A DNA stretch of 64,000 bases from Branchiostoma floridae (Eukaryota; Chordata; Leptocardii; Amphioxiformes; Branchiostomatidae), in contig NC_049981.1 of assembly GCF_000003815.2 (NCBI RefSeq), forward strand, positions 5,765,732 to 5,829,731, written 5' to 3'. A model generated the notes under the pieces. That model saw only the letters and a program-made list of their open reading frames with translations. It searched no databases and had not been told where the DNA came from. The position numbers and the translations under genes were made by a program. Below, piece after piece: positions 44,411-58,402 of this stretch. Within the stretch, counting starts at the first letter, position 1, and each line of letters starts with the position of its first letter.

Positions 44411-44930
44411 TTAATTCATCACTTACCCACAAATTATTCCCCAAAATATGAGAATTTGCCAATATCATACCAATCTACAAAAAGAACGATCCACAAGATG
44501 AAAGCAACTACCGACCGATATCTCTTTTCCCCGCCCTGTCGAAGGTACCCGCCCTGTCGAAATGTTCGGACATTCACGGGACGTATCGAACCGGACAGAC
44601 TGCCTGTCCGGGAAATTGGCACACCCAAGAATGCACGGAAACGAACCAGTTTGTGCCCGGGACGTGTTTAAGGCCCGACCGTTCCCGCTCATTTAGCCGC
44701 CATACTTCTCTATATGCCCGGGCACCCCTGACGTGTGCCGTGCCGCACGGATGCTCCATGCATAATTTACTGGGCAATTAACACCTATTTATCACCTTAT
44801 TATCGCACGTGCCTCGTGTCTGGAAGGCATATGCACGCACTCTGTCGTCATGGAAACCAGCGTCCTACCTAAGAATCTGCCGTCCCCCTCCCCCTACTGA
44901 TTCAACCCTCCCCTCTCGCCGCCTCCACCT

Positions 44931-44934
<4 letters not shown>

Positions 44935-44996
<62 letters not shown>
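44935..44996. repeat. (TA)n microsatellite
   Basis: About thirty TA dinucleotides without interruption. Confidence 0.98.
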
Positions 44997-44999
<3 letters not shown>

Positions 45000-46539
45000 A
45001 AGGATTGGTGCCAGTAAAGAAGATTATCGGTGCCAGTATACATCACTTTGGACACTTTATTCAATTGCAAGATAAACAAAAGAAACAACAAAACAGTCGG
45101 CAATTATCATAACACGATTTTTAGACGAAACCAATCTCTTGCAGGTAGTGAAAGCGAATACCTTCGATTATGAACAACAAATCAGTCAAAACAAAAGAAA
45201 AATATTTACAGGTAACTGCAACTATGTTTTCCAAACAAATACTATTATAACTATTAAAAACACCGCTTTAACATTATTCAATACTATTTCCTACAACTAG
45301 GCACAGCAATACTTGTTCTAAAATTATTGGAAACGAATTTTTACAGTTATTGACAACAAACTCTACTTACATTCATTCTAAACACAAGCATAACGTTACA
45401 ACAAGGAGGTTAACCTCCTTGGTTACAACTATTGATATTAAAAACAAGTTCTTACAATCAGTTTATACAATTTCCTACAGCTATGGAAATCATGGCTTAT
45501 TTTACAATCATTTAGAATCAATCCTTACATTTGCCAGCAGAAAATTCTTATGATAATTAAAGACAAACCGTACAGCTATTCAATCTATCCTGGTATATGA
45601 TTCTTCATATAGTTACATGTTAATTATAAAAAATCGGAATCTAATTTGCATTCAGTGAAAATGTGTCCGTTCAGTAAAATTCAGTGAGGAAATTGTTTAA
45701 CATCGCTTTGTTCCAATGTAAGACTATGTGCAACATGTGACATTGGTAACAGAGAAAGACAAGAATTTTGATGATAGATGTTATGCAAATATATGCCTTA
45801 TTTGCATAATTTATGAGGAAATGCCATGATGTAATTATGCTAAAATACAGTATCGTCTTACTTCAGGCATTTGGAATTTATGCAAAGACAAACATAATTA
45901 AACATTTTCTATGCAAACGCGGACCTCATTTGTATAAATTATGAGAAATGCAATTATTGCTTTTTTTCTCACCATGGATTGTGTATATCTGTTATTTGCT
46001 TCGAGAAGATGATCAAGTGAAATGATCTATGCAAAAGGGGACTTTGTCTGCATAGTTAAGGTCTCATTGATGTATTACTCCGCGAGTGGGTACCCTAAAA
46101 GAGATCCGAGCCAAAAATGAACGGCTGCACGGACGCATGTTTTTAGCGGTGAGAAATTCCCTTTTAGCCAGCGGAACTGATCTCAAAAATTAGATTGGTG
46201 AAAGCTTTTTTGTAACTGAAGAAATTAGCAGGTAAAGTTTTGCAGCCGCGCGCTAGGTCGGAGGTACACAGTCGTGGGTTCTGAGTGGTGCGGTTGTACA
46301 CTAGCAGCGAAAAAGTGCCTTTTGTGGGGATTGACTAAACGTAGTTTGTAATTGCTATAAAAAAAGAACCAGTGTCTATTTGACGTTGGCAATTTTTTCC
46401 CACGATATAGAGTAAATGTGCTCAACATCGAATGGAAAATCTGCTAAAATTTTACGTAGCGTCATTATGAACGCGCCCATGAAAAACACGAATTATAACA
46501 TACAAGTCTATGGAAAGAAGAAACTCATCAATGAGACCA
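44997..46539. other. No gene recognised
   Basis: AT-rich DNA with a partial R2 repeat (45775-46075). Short frames only. Confidence 0.5.
45775..46075. repeat. Octamer-rich repeat R2, partial copy
   Basis: TTATGCAAATATATGCCTTA with TTATTTGCATAATTTATGAG and further near-octamers. The element ends are missing. Confidence 0.55.
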
Positions 46540-47157
46540 TAAGGTTCCGACTGCGTGCATGCTTTCTCGTTCAAGTAATCGCTTATTAATGGTGAAGGTC
46601 AAGATGGAATTTATTACCTCCATGAAATTTCATTGTAACGCATGTAAATTATGATAGGTGGAACATAAACAGATACCAATATGCTTATGATGCTAACTGA
46701 TTTACATAATATATGCAAACATTGCAAAACTGATTAACAATTAATGATGCTAATTTTATACTCGTGACATGTGAATGTCAGTCAATGATGATCATCACCC
46801 CGCATAAATTATGCTAATGTCTAAGTCATTTGCATTGAGTTTACAAAAGCTCTAAATATTTCATGGAGGTATGAGGTCGCCGAACTGTTGTTTCTTCATT
46901 TTTTCATATCTGCCTGATGATTTTATTTATTTTGTTTGGCAATGTTTAGACCAAAACAGTATATTTTGCCCCTGCACCCTAGCATTACAACCGAATGACC
47001 TGAACTTTTGTAATGAGGTGCCTTGACCATATGCCCATATAGATTCAATAACACTTATATCATACATTACAACAAAATGCTTAATTTGCAATTTTGTGAC
47101 AAAAAATATATATACAATATACTAAGTTGCGAACGAGGCGGTAGCTTGCACTGTTAA
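46540..47157. repeat. Dispersed repeat R1, copy 2
   Basis: Same orientation and length as 23075-23700 with few differences. The flanks differ, so this is a dispersed repeat and not part of the larger duplication. Confidence 0.85.
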
Positions 47158-47317
47158 AAAAATGAAAAAGAACAGGTGTCGTTTTGTCTGTGTTTACAAA
47201 AAAAAAAAAGAATCCTCGCTTTGTGCTTATTCTAATAAAATGAGGACATCGACTCGACTGACAGGGACCGGTGGTGTGAGTACAACATGTATAAGAAGCT
47301 GATCAGGCTAGGTTATG

Positions 47318-47562
47318 CCCGTATCTAGAATTTAATATAAAATACAAAAAAATAGCTCGGGCCCGAGTTTGTCAGTCGAGCTCTACATTACGAGGGAAGG
47401 TATGACCTCTGATGCCGAAACGAAGAAAACTCTGCCATTTGTTCGACGAAGAAACTCTGCCATTTGTTCGTAGGTTCATGCCTCCTCGTAATTTAGAGCT
47501 CGCTGACACCTCGGCCGAGCTAATTTTTTTTTTATTTTATATTAAATTCTTGATTTGTAAAC
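47318..47562. mobile_element. Foldback element
   Basis: Arms of about 75 bp: TCTAGAATTTAATATAAAAT at the left and ATTTTATATTAAATTCTTGA at the right, with matched GAGCTCTACATTACGAGG and CCTCGTAATTTAGAGCTC inside. The loop carries a tandem CTCTGCCATTTGTTCG. Confidence 0.75.
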
Positions 47563-49905
47563 GGGGCTTTACCAGGACAACCGGAGGCTGACGACCGATC
47601 CTGCAGAGGTGGAGCCGCAGGCCCGGTCCACAGACAGGTCAGGCTTTGACTGGTCCTCACGACTTTTTTTTCTTCTTTTTTCTCACTACAGTCCAAGCAG
47701 AGGTCTGGCTCAGGATTGTTTTGGTACTCTTTTTAGGCATTTGGTCTCGCTTTTAGTTTGCTCTGTGCAAGGCCACATGGACCACTACTGGGCACTGAAC
47801 TAACGCTCTCTGCAGTAGCATCTCTTCTCCCTATGTCCAAAACATCAAGCTTAGGCAAGCTTTGTCCACTTTTGCAGGTTTGGGTCGTTTTTCCGTGGTC
47901 ACTCCTACTCCAAATATCATCATTGACACACCCAAGTACTTCTTAAATATGAAAGTAATTTTTTTCTCAGTTAGTTAAGTTATTTAGTGTTAAACATATC
48001 ACAGAGTGGAAGAAGACATGGAACACCAAGGCATTCTTGTATTGGTGATATTCACTGGTGCATTCAGGGCTTATTAGCTGAAGTGAAACAATGACGTAGC
48101 TTGAACTGAAACATCAATGTGCCATGTATCGTACTGTACTGTACTGTATGCACGGTCACATACATATACTGCATTGTGTATATGATGGTACTATAAATGC
48201 ATGTAATTTAATCCTGCAGTCAGCAGAAAATGGAGTGTTCGCGGTGGTTTTGAGTCCACAACAGCGCCATTGTCACATACTGTACAGCAATATGGAAACA
48301 CAATCAGAAACCACCTTTTACAACTTGGCAAGGGTGCTACAGTCGGACAAAACAGTCGTGTCTAACACATTGTAATGCTGTACAATGTACAGTATGTACA
48401 TGTAGCAATTAGACAAGAGGGTAGGCGGACTAATATTTTGTGTTTTTTGGTGCAGAGGTCATGGCAGAAACTGCAAACATAAACCCACTGTGAACTTTGT
48501 TGAAATTACAGCATACTCTGCGTAATGTATGTATCTGTGTATATAGCATTAAGCACCAAAGAATGTCATGGTTTTTATGAGTTTTTCACTTTTCCACTCT
48601 TAGTATTTAAGTCGACAAAATGGGCAGTTGGGTGCATCAGTAAGTCTGCACTAAGAGCTGAAGAAACGAAATCCATTTATATTTACAGTGGTAAGCACCA
48701 CAGCATTCTTATTTACCTGTATACACATGTCACATCAAACTCCACATAACGTTACAAGCTCCTCTGGCTATGGAAGATTTTGCCTTCATGTTGGATATTG
48801 CAGTAGCCTGGGTAACATCTGCAAAGTAGTTCGCTCCGACGTTAAGTATACACTATACACAGTCGCATCTCGCTCTGACATTTATTATACACTATATACC
48901 GTCGCTTCTCCGCTCTTTCGTCTGGGATCCTTGGCCACATCAACGTCTGAAATCGTCCAAATTTTAGACAAGGGTTCTGATTGGTCCCTACAAAGTTGAG
49001 TGATTTAAGGAATGGGCTCAAGTGCTTGTTCGGACAGGTGTTCAAACACCCGAAAAGCCCTCTGCCTGCTTGCGGGAGGGCTGTTGTCATCGAACGAGCA
49101 CTCTAGGACCTATCCCTTAGTTTGCTCATTAATTGACGTTACCACCAAACGGTTTGAATGTGCAGGTCTCCAGACGGGTAGCAGAAGCGAACATATGAGC
49201 GAACTACTATCCGGATGGTACCCTGGCTAATATTGCAATGTCATCACTGACCCTGAAGGAGGCAAAAGACGGTGCCCGTTAAATATTTAATCCGTGTAAC
49301 CTTTGTGTTGGAAGAAAGTTTAGCATTTTACTATGTTAACTTCCAACACAGATGAGCTTTCATGTTAACAGTTTTATCTTAATCAAAATGATATCTAAGT
49401 GCTAATATTGATAATAGTGATTTGTTATCAGGAGGATATAGAGAATATTGTTTAAAGGCAAGGCTATCTTCTGGATAGTGAGTGTTAGAACATCAATGTT
49501 ACTGTGAGATTACACCATGGCTTATTGTATTGGACAGATATTGATAACAAACAGTGAACAGATATCGATATTGCTACATATCAGTGGACTAACGTGAATT
49601 TTGATAAGTGACTGTTTCTATGGTGATTCATATGTATGACTGTGGCTGCAAATGGAGGTTGGTACAAATTTGCGTTGCTGCTATGGTTTCCTATACAATA
49701 AAATGATTAAAGAAGTTGTGATGGTTTGGGTCACATGTAAACTGCATCAGTTTTCCTTCCAGTTGGTTATGTAGCTGCGAACCCTTGTTGGTTTACCAAC
49801 CAGCAAGGAAAAACGTACAATTTTTAGCGAGGAAAATCTTTACAACACTAGGAACGTCAAGTCAAGGAACAAGCATAACACTAGAATCGCCCCTCTGTGT
49901 TCTGT
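47563..49905. other. No gene recognised
   Basis: Short frames only. A stretch at 48225-48330 resembles the MITE at 49906-50092 in degraded form. Confidence 0.5.
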
Positions 49906-50092
49906 ATACTGTAAAAGCAGAAATTTTCGCGGTGGTTTTATGTTTACAGTTTTCGCGGTGGTTAGAATCTTTCATGGCAGTTAGAGACTACAGTGCATGG
50001 TGCTACAGCAAACTTAAAACGGCCGCAAACAGTCCTTTTTTTTGCTACCGCGAAATTAAATCCCTGCAAACTTAAATGCATTTACAGTAGAT
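49906..50092. mobile_element. MITE with TACTGTAAA ends
   Basis: TATACTGTAAAAGCAGAAAT with TTTTCGCGGTGGTT at the left and TACCGCGAAATTAAATCC ... GCATTTACAGTAG at the right form imperfect inverted ends. No coding content. Confidence 0.6.
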
Positions 50093-50273
50093 ACTCTAAC
50101 CAACCACAGAGCCCGTGGTAGCTTGTATTCATTTGCAAAAGAATGTACCGTCTCAAAGGAAGAGAACAGTGATGGAAAACACATTACCAATGCTTTTTGA
50201 GGGCCTAACGAAGACATTGGAGAAGGGGGTCGAATCTTCCTGATCTGGCCTGACGAGCTCTACTCTATAAGGT

Positions 50274-50390
50274 AGTAGGTGGGTACCGGTGCAGAAAATT
50301 CACGTACAGCTACGGTTCAGGACCAGAGGATCAGGTCTAGGTGAGGACCTGAACTTGGACCTAATTATATGTGGAAACTTATGAATGGTG
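50274..50390. mobile_element. Fragment of the hAT-like family
   Basis: AGGTGGGTACCGGTGCAGAA followed by TCAGGACCAGAGGATCAGGT and GACCTGAACTTGGACC matches the right end of 22622-23054 in the opposite orientation. Confidence 0.6.
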
Positions 50391-50803
50391 TGAAATAAAA
50401 AGATGTGAAATGAAAAATTAACCATTTGTTGTTCGGTACACCATACTCCATGTTCAAACATTTGTTCAACCTTCCCAAATAACATTACTCTCATTTTGCT
50501 ACAGTTACATTTTGGTTCAGATTTTTAACTGATTTCTCTCCCTGCATGAATCGGGAGGAAACGATGGCAAACCGAGAAGGAACGTTTATTTTGTTCAGCT
50601 TGATACGTTGTTTCTGCTAGATATTGTAAACTGAAACTATTTCATCTGCTTGATAGTATACTCATTAGTGGTGTGCACAAAGATGTCACTAGCATTCCTA
50701 AGTTCTATGTGAATAATTATACTTAACATCTACTGGTACTCTTAGTAGTACAGCACACACGTTCTGAAGTTACAAAATAATGAGACATGAAGGAAAACAG
50801 ATT

Positions 50804-51714
50804 GTTACCTTCACCAAGAAGGTTATATTTTGGGTAGCGTGTGTATGTGTGTTTGTTTGTTTGTTTGTTTAATTGTATGTCTTTAGAATACCATCATAAC
50901 TCAAGAGCGTCTGAATGGATTGTATTAATATACGGTATGTTGGTAGGTCTCGTTGAGACCTAAAAACGATTAGATTCTGGGCCTCCTAACGGCCTGTTAC
51001 GGTACTGCAACGGAACTTCCTGGTTTGATACTTTCTGGTTCGAAGTTTCTGGACATGCTGCGGCTATGATTTTTAAGTGGCGGATAGCTCTTGATGCCGA
51101 GAGTAAGTGGTATTGGTTTGGACCCCCTAGCAGGTTTAGTGTTAGATGTCGAAAGAGAATAACTCAAGAAGGAGTTAACGGGTTGCCATGATTTTTGGTA
51201 TGTACATAGCTTAAGTGATGCTTCATATAATTACTTATTAATCATGCGAATCAGAATCTAATTTACATAATCAATTAGGAAATCGTCTAAACCAGCTCAG
51301 TTCCATTATAGGACCATTGCAACATGTGACATTTGTGACTGAGTAAAAGAAGAATATTGATAAATATATTATGCAAAATAAGGACCTAATTTACATTATT
51401 AATGAGGAAATGCTATAATGTCATTCTGGCAAATGACGGGATCTTTTTACTTGTGGCATTTGGAAGTTATGTACAGGTGAACATCGTGAAACATTAATTA
51501 TGCAATTGAGGACCTCATTTGCATAACTTATCAGAAAATGCGATGAAAACATTTTAAAAGAATGTGTATGTCTGTTGTTTGGTGGAGGAGATGATCAAGT
51601 AATATAATTTTTGCAAATGAGAAACGTATTTGCATAATTAATGGCAAGCACAATTAATACAGCAGTTGTAAAGGGTAGAATCATTTGGAGAAGGTATGGG
51701 GTCGTGGAACTCTA
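50804..51714 (+). repeat. Octamer-rich repeat R2, full copy
   Basis: Starts GTTACCTTCACCAAGAAGGT with a GTTT microsatellite, and ends GAGAAGGTATGGGGTCGTGG. Octamer pairs lie in its right third (about 51370-51640). It directly precedes the leader of the fourth duplication unit. Confidence 0.75.
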
Positions 51715-51898
51715 GTTACTTCTGCACCTACTCATTTATTTTGACCGTCCTTTGTTTGAGAACTGGGTCTATATTCGTACATTCTGTGCCGCTTTTAAAT
51801 GCTCTTTGAGTCCTGCCTCTGTGAGTTTCACAATCTTCACATCTAGTCGCTTCTTCAATACGTTTGTTCTGGCTTTGCTCTCCCTAAGATAAATCTAG

Positions 51899-52065
51899 AA
51901 GCATAAAGACTTCTGTTGCTGTCACCGTAAAGACTTCTGTTGTTATGATCGTAAAGGGCTCTGTTTTTTTATGATCGAGTAAACAGTGATCCTATAGATT
52001 TCTGTTGCTATAACCATATGACATATATACCTCTGTTCCAATGATCGATTTATGTTGCTTTTATC
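51899..52065. repeat. 24-bp minisatellite, short array before unit 4
   Basis: A few units after a first leader copy (51755). The leader and array start again at 52550, so this part is duplicated within the unit. Confidence 0.75.
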
Positions 52066-52694
52066 ATATATCAAACATGTACAGGTAGTCTTAGTAAGGC
52101 CTATGAAAAAATGGTGTGTCTCCTGTTTCAGTCCTGAAAAAATTAGTGTCGGTAGATAGGAATTATATGCTTTTCCAAAGCCAAAACTCTAGTAATTGTG
52201 ATACATACCACAATACAGTTACACAAAGTAAACTGAAAGCATAAGGATTGTCTTTCAATGTCAAATTTCAATTTTATGCATAATAGATACATTTATCCTT
52301 CATTAGATAGGGTACAGTGTTTTCACTTCAATAGGATGCAGGCTGAATAAAAATTCTAACTTGAAGCTATGGGACTCCACTACCCACCCCAAAAAAGCCT
52401 AGGTTCGGCAGGTTTTTTCTGGGGTAGGTAGGGAAACAGGAAACACAACATTTTCCCTAGGCATAATACAGCACACACGTTCTAAAGTTACAAAATAATG
52501 AGACAGAGCTGTTACTTCTGTCTACAAATCTATTTTGACAATCCTTGGTATGTGAGAACTGGGCCTATAGCCGTACATTCTGTGCCGCTTTAAAATGCCC
52601 TTTGAGTCCTGCATGTGGTTTTCAGAATCTTCACATCTAGACGCTTCTCCAATACGTTTGTTCTGGCTTTGTCCTCCATAAGATAAATCTAGAA

Positions 52695-53745
52695 GCATAA
52701 AGACCTCTGTTGCTATGATCGTAAACAGCTCTGTTGCTTTTATCGTAAAGACTTCTGTTGCTATGATCGTAAACAGTTCTGTTGCTGTTATCGTGAAGAC
52801 TTCTGTTGCTATGATCGTAAACAGTTCTGTTGCTGTTATCGTGAAGACTTTTGTTGCTATGATCGTAAACAGTTCTGTTGCTGTTATCGTAAAGACTTCT
52901 GTTGCTATGATCGTAAACAGTTCTGTTGCTGTTATCGTAAAGACTTCTGTTGCTATGATCGTAAACAGTTCTGTTGCTGTTATCGTAAAGACTTCTGTTG
53001 CTATGATCGTGAACAGTTCTGTTGCTATGATCGTAAAGACTTCTGTTGCTATGGTCGTGAACAGTTCTGTTGCTGTTATCGTGAAGACTTCTGTTGCTAT
53101 GGTCGTAAACAGTTCTGTTGCTGTTATCGTGAAGACTTCTGTTGCTATGATCGTGAACAGTTCTGTTGCTGTTATCGTAAAGACTTCGNNNNNNNNNNNN
53201 NNNNNNNNNNNNNNNNNNNNNNNNNNNNNNNNNNNNNNNNNNNNNNNNNNNNNNNNNNNNNNNNNNNNNNNNNNNNNNNNNNNNNNNNGGCTACTGCTAC
53301 CGGAGAGGTTAATTCTATTGCTATGATCCTAAGGGGTTCTGTTGCTATGATTTCAAAAAGTCCTGCTGCTAATGTCATAAAGAGTTATGTTGCTATAATC
53401 TTAAAGGGTTCAGTTGCTATGATCCTAAACTGTTCTGTTTCTATGATCCTAGAGGGTTCTGTTGCTATGATCCTAAAGGGTTCCGTTGCTATGATCCTAA
53501 ATGGTTGTGTTGCTATGACCCTAGAGGGTTGTGTTGCTATGATCCTAAATGGTTCTGTTGCTATGATCCGAAATGATTCTGTTGCTATGATCCTAAATGG
53601 TTCTGTTGCTATGATCCTAAATAGTTCTGTTGCTATGATCCTAAAGAGTTCCGTTGCTATGATCCGAAATGGTTCTGTTGCTATGACCCTAGAGGGTTGT
53701 GTTGTTATGATCCTAAAGGGTTCTGTTGCTATGATCAGCATAGAC
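52695..53745. repeat. 24-bp minisatellite, array in unit 4
   Basis: Same 48-bp dimer pattern as array 1, interrupted by the N gap 53189-53288, then the ATCCTAAATGGTTCTG-type monomers. Confidence 0.9.
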
Positions 53746-54800
53746 AACCATATCAAACCAGGCACTGTAACTTCGAAGACAGACTCCTGATAAATTTGTT
53801 TCCTGCAGAAACTTAAAGTGGTCTATAAATCTACCTCACCTAAAAATGTATGCCCCACAACAAACCTTCGGTACCGTACAGTACTGAAGTGTTACTGACT
53901 TGCTACTGTTATCCCATTTATAACCTCTACGGTATATACACAAGCACAAAAATATCAGTACAACAACCTGCCCGAAACGCAGTGTATGTTCTCAAACCTA
54001 GTAGGAAACCAATTACATTGTAAACCATATGATACATGTAAAAAGCAGGAAGAAAACGTCAAGACCTTTACTTCGCAGTATGTTTGAGCTATTTCGAAAG
54101 GACAGCTATCTGAGACAATAATACATGTAGAAGATAAGAAAATAAAATGACTGTTCAAAACAAATCACACAGCTTTAAGACCCTAAATTCGCAGTGTGTT
54201 TGAGCTATTGACAAGGTCAGCGCTGTCGCATACATACCGTGTGGCTATGAGAAGCATACTGGTGACGTTTCCCGGTGTTTAATTACCCCCCCCCCCAAGG
54301 GCTGTGGAAATGTTTGCTCAGCATGACGACCATTTCAATCCCCATCAAGACTTCCAACACCCGAAAACATGTTATAAGAGAACCTAGTGTAATAACAGGT
54401 GCCTAATGAATCACAGCTTCTGAATACTACGGTTGTACCAAAGGCCGAAGAATAGAAATCTGCCTTTCACAGTGACGTGATCGTGTTTTCATTGGTCCGG
54501 TCCTAAAGACTACTCCAGTTTGGGAAGCGTAAATGTGTCCAAACCTAGTGAGAGGTACAGGGATTTTCTATAGAAATAATCTAAGATTCCCTGGTGGAAC
54601 ATCATACTGCCCAGCTGTGTTTCTGGGAGGGTTTAGGCAAAACTACTTGGCAACACCTCAGGGGTGGAGTAATTATGTTATCTTTTTGACGAGTGATATT
54701 ATAAAGATCGTCGATGCAGATAAAATGAGAACGGCTTTTAGAAAAATGTAGTCATAATCGACACATTTGACCCTTTTTTCAAGCAGTTGAAGACGTATAC
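53746..54800. repeat. Post-satellite segment, unit 4
   Basis: Counterpart of 28026-29100, with the 72-codon open frame at 54533-54751. Confidence 0.85.
54533..54751 (+). CDS. Hypothetical 72-residue frame, second copy
   Basis: Paralogous to 28825-29043, same length and stop. It lies just beyond the 3' end of LRR receptor copy 2 and points towards it, like the first copy. Confidence 0.25.
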   Translation: MCPNLVRGTGIFYRNNLRFPGGTSYCPAVFLGGFRQNYLATPQGWSNYVIFLTSDIIKIVDADKMRTAFRKM

Positions 54801-54802
54801 AA

Positions 54803-57800
54803 CTATTCAAAAGAGTTCAATGAAATCCGTCCATCCTCAGTTTGGTGCATCTTATCGTCAAGTTTAGATTGTTTCATATCTTCATACTGGTGATCACGAC
54901 CACTTCTCACTACANNNNNNNNNNNNNNNNNNNNNNNNNNNNNNNNNNNNNNNNNNNNNNNNNNNNNNNNNNNNNNNNNNNNNNNNNNNNNNNNNNNNNN
55001 NNNNNNNNNNNNNNNNNNNNNNNNNNNNNNNNNNNNNNNNNNNNNNNNNNNNNNNNNNNNNNNNNNNNNNNNNNNNNNNNNNNNNNNNNNNNNNNNNNNN
55101 NNNNNNNNNNNNNNNNNNNNNNNNNNNNNNNNNNNNATATGATGGGTTTCTAGCTTCGATGACACCCTGAGACTGCCCCTGTCTTGTAGACTGATCATGG
55201 TCACTGGCTGTGTTTTTTGTGTTGGGCCCAAGGATGGCCTGAGACTGGCCCTGCCCTGTCTGATTGTGCTGTTTGTCTATAAAAAAAAATCTTCATACTT
55301 GTGATCATGGCCACTGGTCATTAAAGTAGCTGTGGTGTTTGGGTTGGACTTAGTGATGACCTGAGACTGGCCCCGCCCAATCTGATCATGTTGGGTCATA
55401 TCTTCACACTTGTGGTCATGTCCACTGGTCACTACATTAGCTGTGCTGTTTGATATAGATTTATTGGTGGCCTCATACTGGCCCACAACTTTGTATAGAG
55501 AACTATGCTGTGAGACGGTCGGCCCTGTGCCATAAGATAGATTTCTAGACTCCAAGGATTCATTGGTGGCCTGAGACTGGCCCTGCCCTGTCTGATCATC
55601 ATGGTCGTCAACACCTTTATTTGGGTGATCATGACCACTGGCCACTACATAAGCAGCTGTGGTGTTTGTGTAGTGTCCAGCGATGGTCTGAGACTGGCCC
55701 TGCCCTGTCTGACCCTGACTACAGATCATTGTTGCAGATGCTTGGTCCTTTGCTGATGCTCCCACATCTACATACATAGGGTTTGGATCTAAGGCAGCTA
55801 CCAACTCGTGATGTAACAGGTTTTCAACTTTCAGAGATTTCGTGTTAACCAGAGACTGGCCCTGATCTGTCTGATCATGGTCGCCATCAGCATGTATATA
55901 CTGATGACCATGACTACTGGTCACTACGCAAGCAGCTGTGGTGTTTGTGTAGTGTTCAGCGATGGCCTGAGACTGGCCCTGCCCTGTCTGATCATGATCG
56001 TTGTCAACATGTATATACTGGTGACCATGACCACTGGTCACTACGCAAGCAGCTGTGGTGTTTGTGTAGTGTTCAGCGATGGCCTGAGACTGGTCCTGCC
56101 CTGTCTGACCCTGACTACAGATCGTTGTTGTAGATGTTTGGTCCTTTGCTGATGCTCCCACACCTACATACATAGGGTTTGGATCTAAGGCAGCTACCAA
56201 CTCGTGATGTAACAGGTTTTCAACTTTCAGAGAGTTCGTGTTAACCAGAGACTGGTCCAGGTCTGCCTGATTATGATGGTTGTCAACATCTTTATACTGG
56301 TGATCATGACTATTGGTCATTACAGTAGCTACGGTGTTTGTGTTTGAGTCAGTGATGGTCTGAGCCTGGCCATGTATTAGGTTAGTATGTCGGTCTATAT
56401 CTTCATACTGGTGATCATGAGCATTGGTCACAACACCGGGTGTGGTGTTTGCGTGCGATTGGGTGATGGTCTGAGACTGACCCTGACAATTGGTCACTAC
56501 GGTACCTGTCATGTTAAGTCTACGCAAGGCAATGTTAGAATCAGGGCCTGAAGAAGGGTTTGGGGGTGGATTCTTGGCCCTCTTCTTGCACCAGATTGTG
56601 AGAATGATGGTGCCGATCAGGCCAATGCCAGCTATCGAACCACAGACAGAGCCAATGAGAGCAGGTGTGGGAAAACTGGAAGGGATCTTGGAAGNNNNNN
56701 NNNNNNNNNNNNNNNNNNNNNNNNNNNNNNNNNNNNNNNNNNNNNNNNNNNNNNNNNNNNNNNNNNNNNNNNNNNNNNNNNNNNNNNNNNNNNNNNNNNN
56801 NNNNNNNNNNNNNNNNNNNNNNNNNNNNNNNNNNNNNNNNNNNNNNNNNNNNNNNNNNNNNNNNNNNNNNNNNNNNNNNNNNNNNNNNNNNNNNNNNNNN
56901 NNNNNNNNNNNNNNNNNNNNNNNNNNNNNNNNNNNNNNNNNNNNNNNNNNNNNNNNNNNNNNNNNNNNNNNNNNNNNNNNNNNNNNNNNNNNNNNNNNNN
57001 NNNNNNNNNNNNNNNNNNNNNCTTGTTTTGTTTTTCTTGTTCTTGACTGTGGAGCCAGCTGTTGTGCCTTTGCAACAATTGTTAAACTTTAAGGTTGCTT
57101 GAACATCAACAGGCAGTGCTGATTTGGTCGGCTCGACACATACCAAATCTTCAGGACTGACATCTGCAAGCTTCTGTCCCTGTAAGTTAGCGGGTTCGAC
57201 ACATGTTATCTGGTCTTTAAATGAAGGAACTTCAGTCGAATCTAGCCTAAAGGGAACCATCTTACAGTCACATTGCCAGGGATTCCGGTCAAGAGTTATG
57301 ACGAGATTAGATGGCAACAAGCTGAAAGCTAAAGGGGAAATGGCAGACATCTTGTTCCAGGCAAGCCCCAAATGCTGTAGCCGGGGTAGTTTTACAAATG
57401 CACCTTCCTGAATCAATGTTATCTGGTTTAACTCCAGGTACAACTCTTTTAGCTGGGCCAGATTTTCAAATGTACCTTTCTGAATCATTGTTATCTGGTT
57501 GGCCATCAGCCTCAACATCCATAGCCTGGTAAGATTTGCAAATATGCCTTTCTGAATCATTGTTATCTGGGCGTTAGATAGGTTCAACTCTTCTAACAAG
57601 TTTAGATTTGCAAATGGCTTAATCGTTCCTATCTTGCTGTTGCACAGATACAACTTTTGTAGCCCGGCTAGGTTTGCTAATTCACCTGGCTGAATCATTG
57701 TTATCCAGTTTCCGGACAGCCCCAACTCTCGTAGCTGGGGTAGATTTGCAAATGTACCTTCCTGAATCATTGTTATCAGGTTTTGGAACAGGTACAACTT

Positions 57801-58223
57801 TTCTAACCAGGGTAGATCTAATATACCTGGCTTAATCGTTGCTATTTTGTTGTTGGCCAGGTTCAACTCTCGTAGCCAGGGTAAATTTACAAATGCACCT
57901 TCCTGAATCATTGTTATCAGGTTGGAGCGTATGTCCAACTTTTGCAGCTGGGATAGATTTACAAATGCACCTTTCTGGAGTATTTTTATGTTGTTATTAC
58001 AGAATACTAAATCTGTGATGGATGATGGGAGGTTCAGAGTAGTGCTGGTGAGGCCCAGCCCTCTGCAATCGCAGCGCGGTGGTGCGCAGCTGCGCAGTGG
58101 TTCGCAGCTGCGGCCGGTTTGGTGAACCGATGATCGTGCGCAGCTGCGGCCGGCTTCTGGCATTTTGGGCTCCTTGAGGATGATGAGAAGGAACATCAGC
58201 AGGTGTCGTAGGTTTCTTCCCAT
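54803..58223 (-). CDS. LRR transmembrane receptor with repetitive Tyr-motif tail, copy 2 (gapped)
   Basis: Paralogue of the 29104-32787 gene with the same domain order: signal peptide, LRR N-cap, about ten LRRs, C-cap, stalk (mostly lost in the N gap 56695-57021), membrane helix (IGSVCGSIAGIGLIGTIILT, about 56585-56645) and repetitive tail. By eye about 20 residues differ over the first 400, and replacement changes outnumber silent ones roughly two to one. The tail is open to 55277, where a run of nine T on the minus strand (plus 55280-55288) breaks the frame; past it the repeats resume, enter the N gap 54915-55136 and end with DHQYEDMKQSKLDDKM and LNSFE, stop at 54803. This copy shows the true C-terminus. 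Its promoter region is cut by a LINE at 58404. Confidence 0.75.
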
Positions 58224-58384
58224 GATGTCTGGTTACCTGAGCGAAACAAAGAACAGGCTCCTCTGCTAAAGTATATGATAGTTTTACATTTGCTATACTC
58301 CCAATGATGCTGCTTTGCTTGTTGGAGTTATCAGTTTCAGTGAAGCCAAGCCTCATTGTTTCCCTCTAGCTCTTGTATGCCGGG

Positions 58385-58402
58385 TTTATATAACTATTTA
58401 TA
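58385..58402 (-). promoter_or_regulatory. Candidate TATA boxes of LRR receptor copy 2
   Basis: Same two TATA-like words as before copy 1. The homology to copy 1 stops one or two bases beyond them, at the LINE junction (58404), so any upstream elements of copy 1 are missing here. Confidence 0.4.
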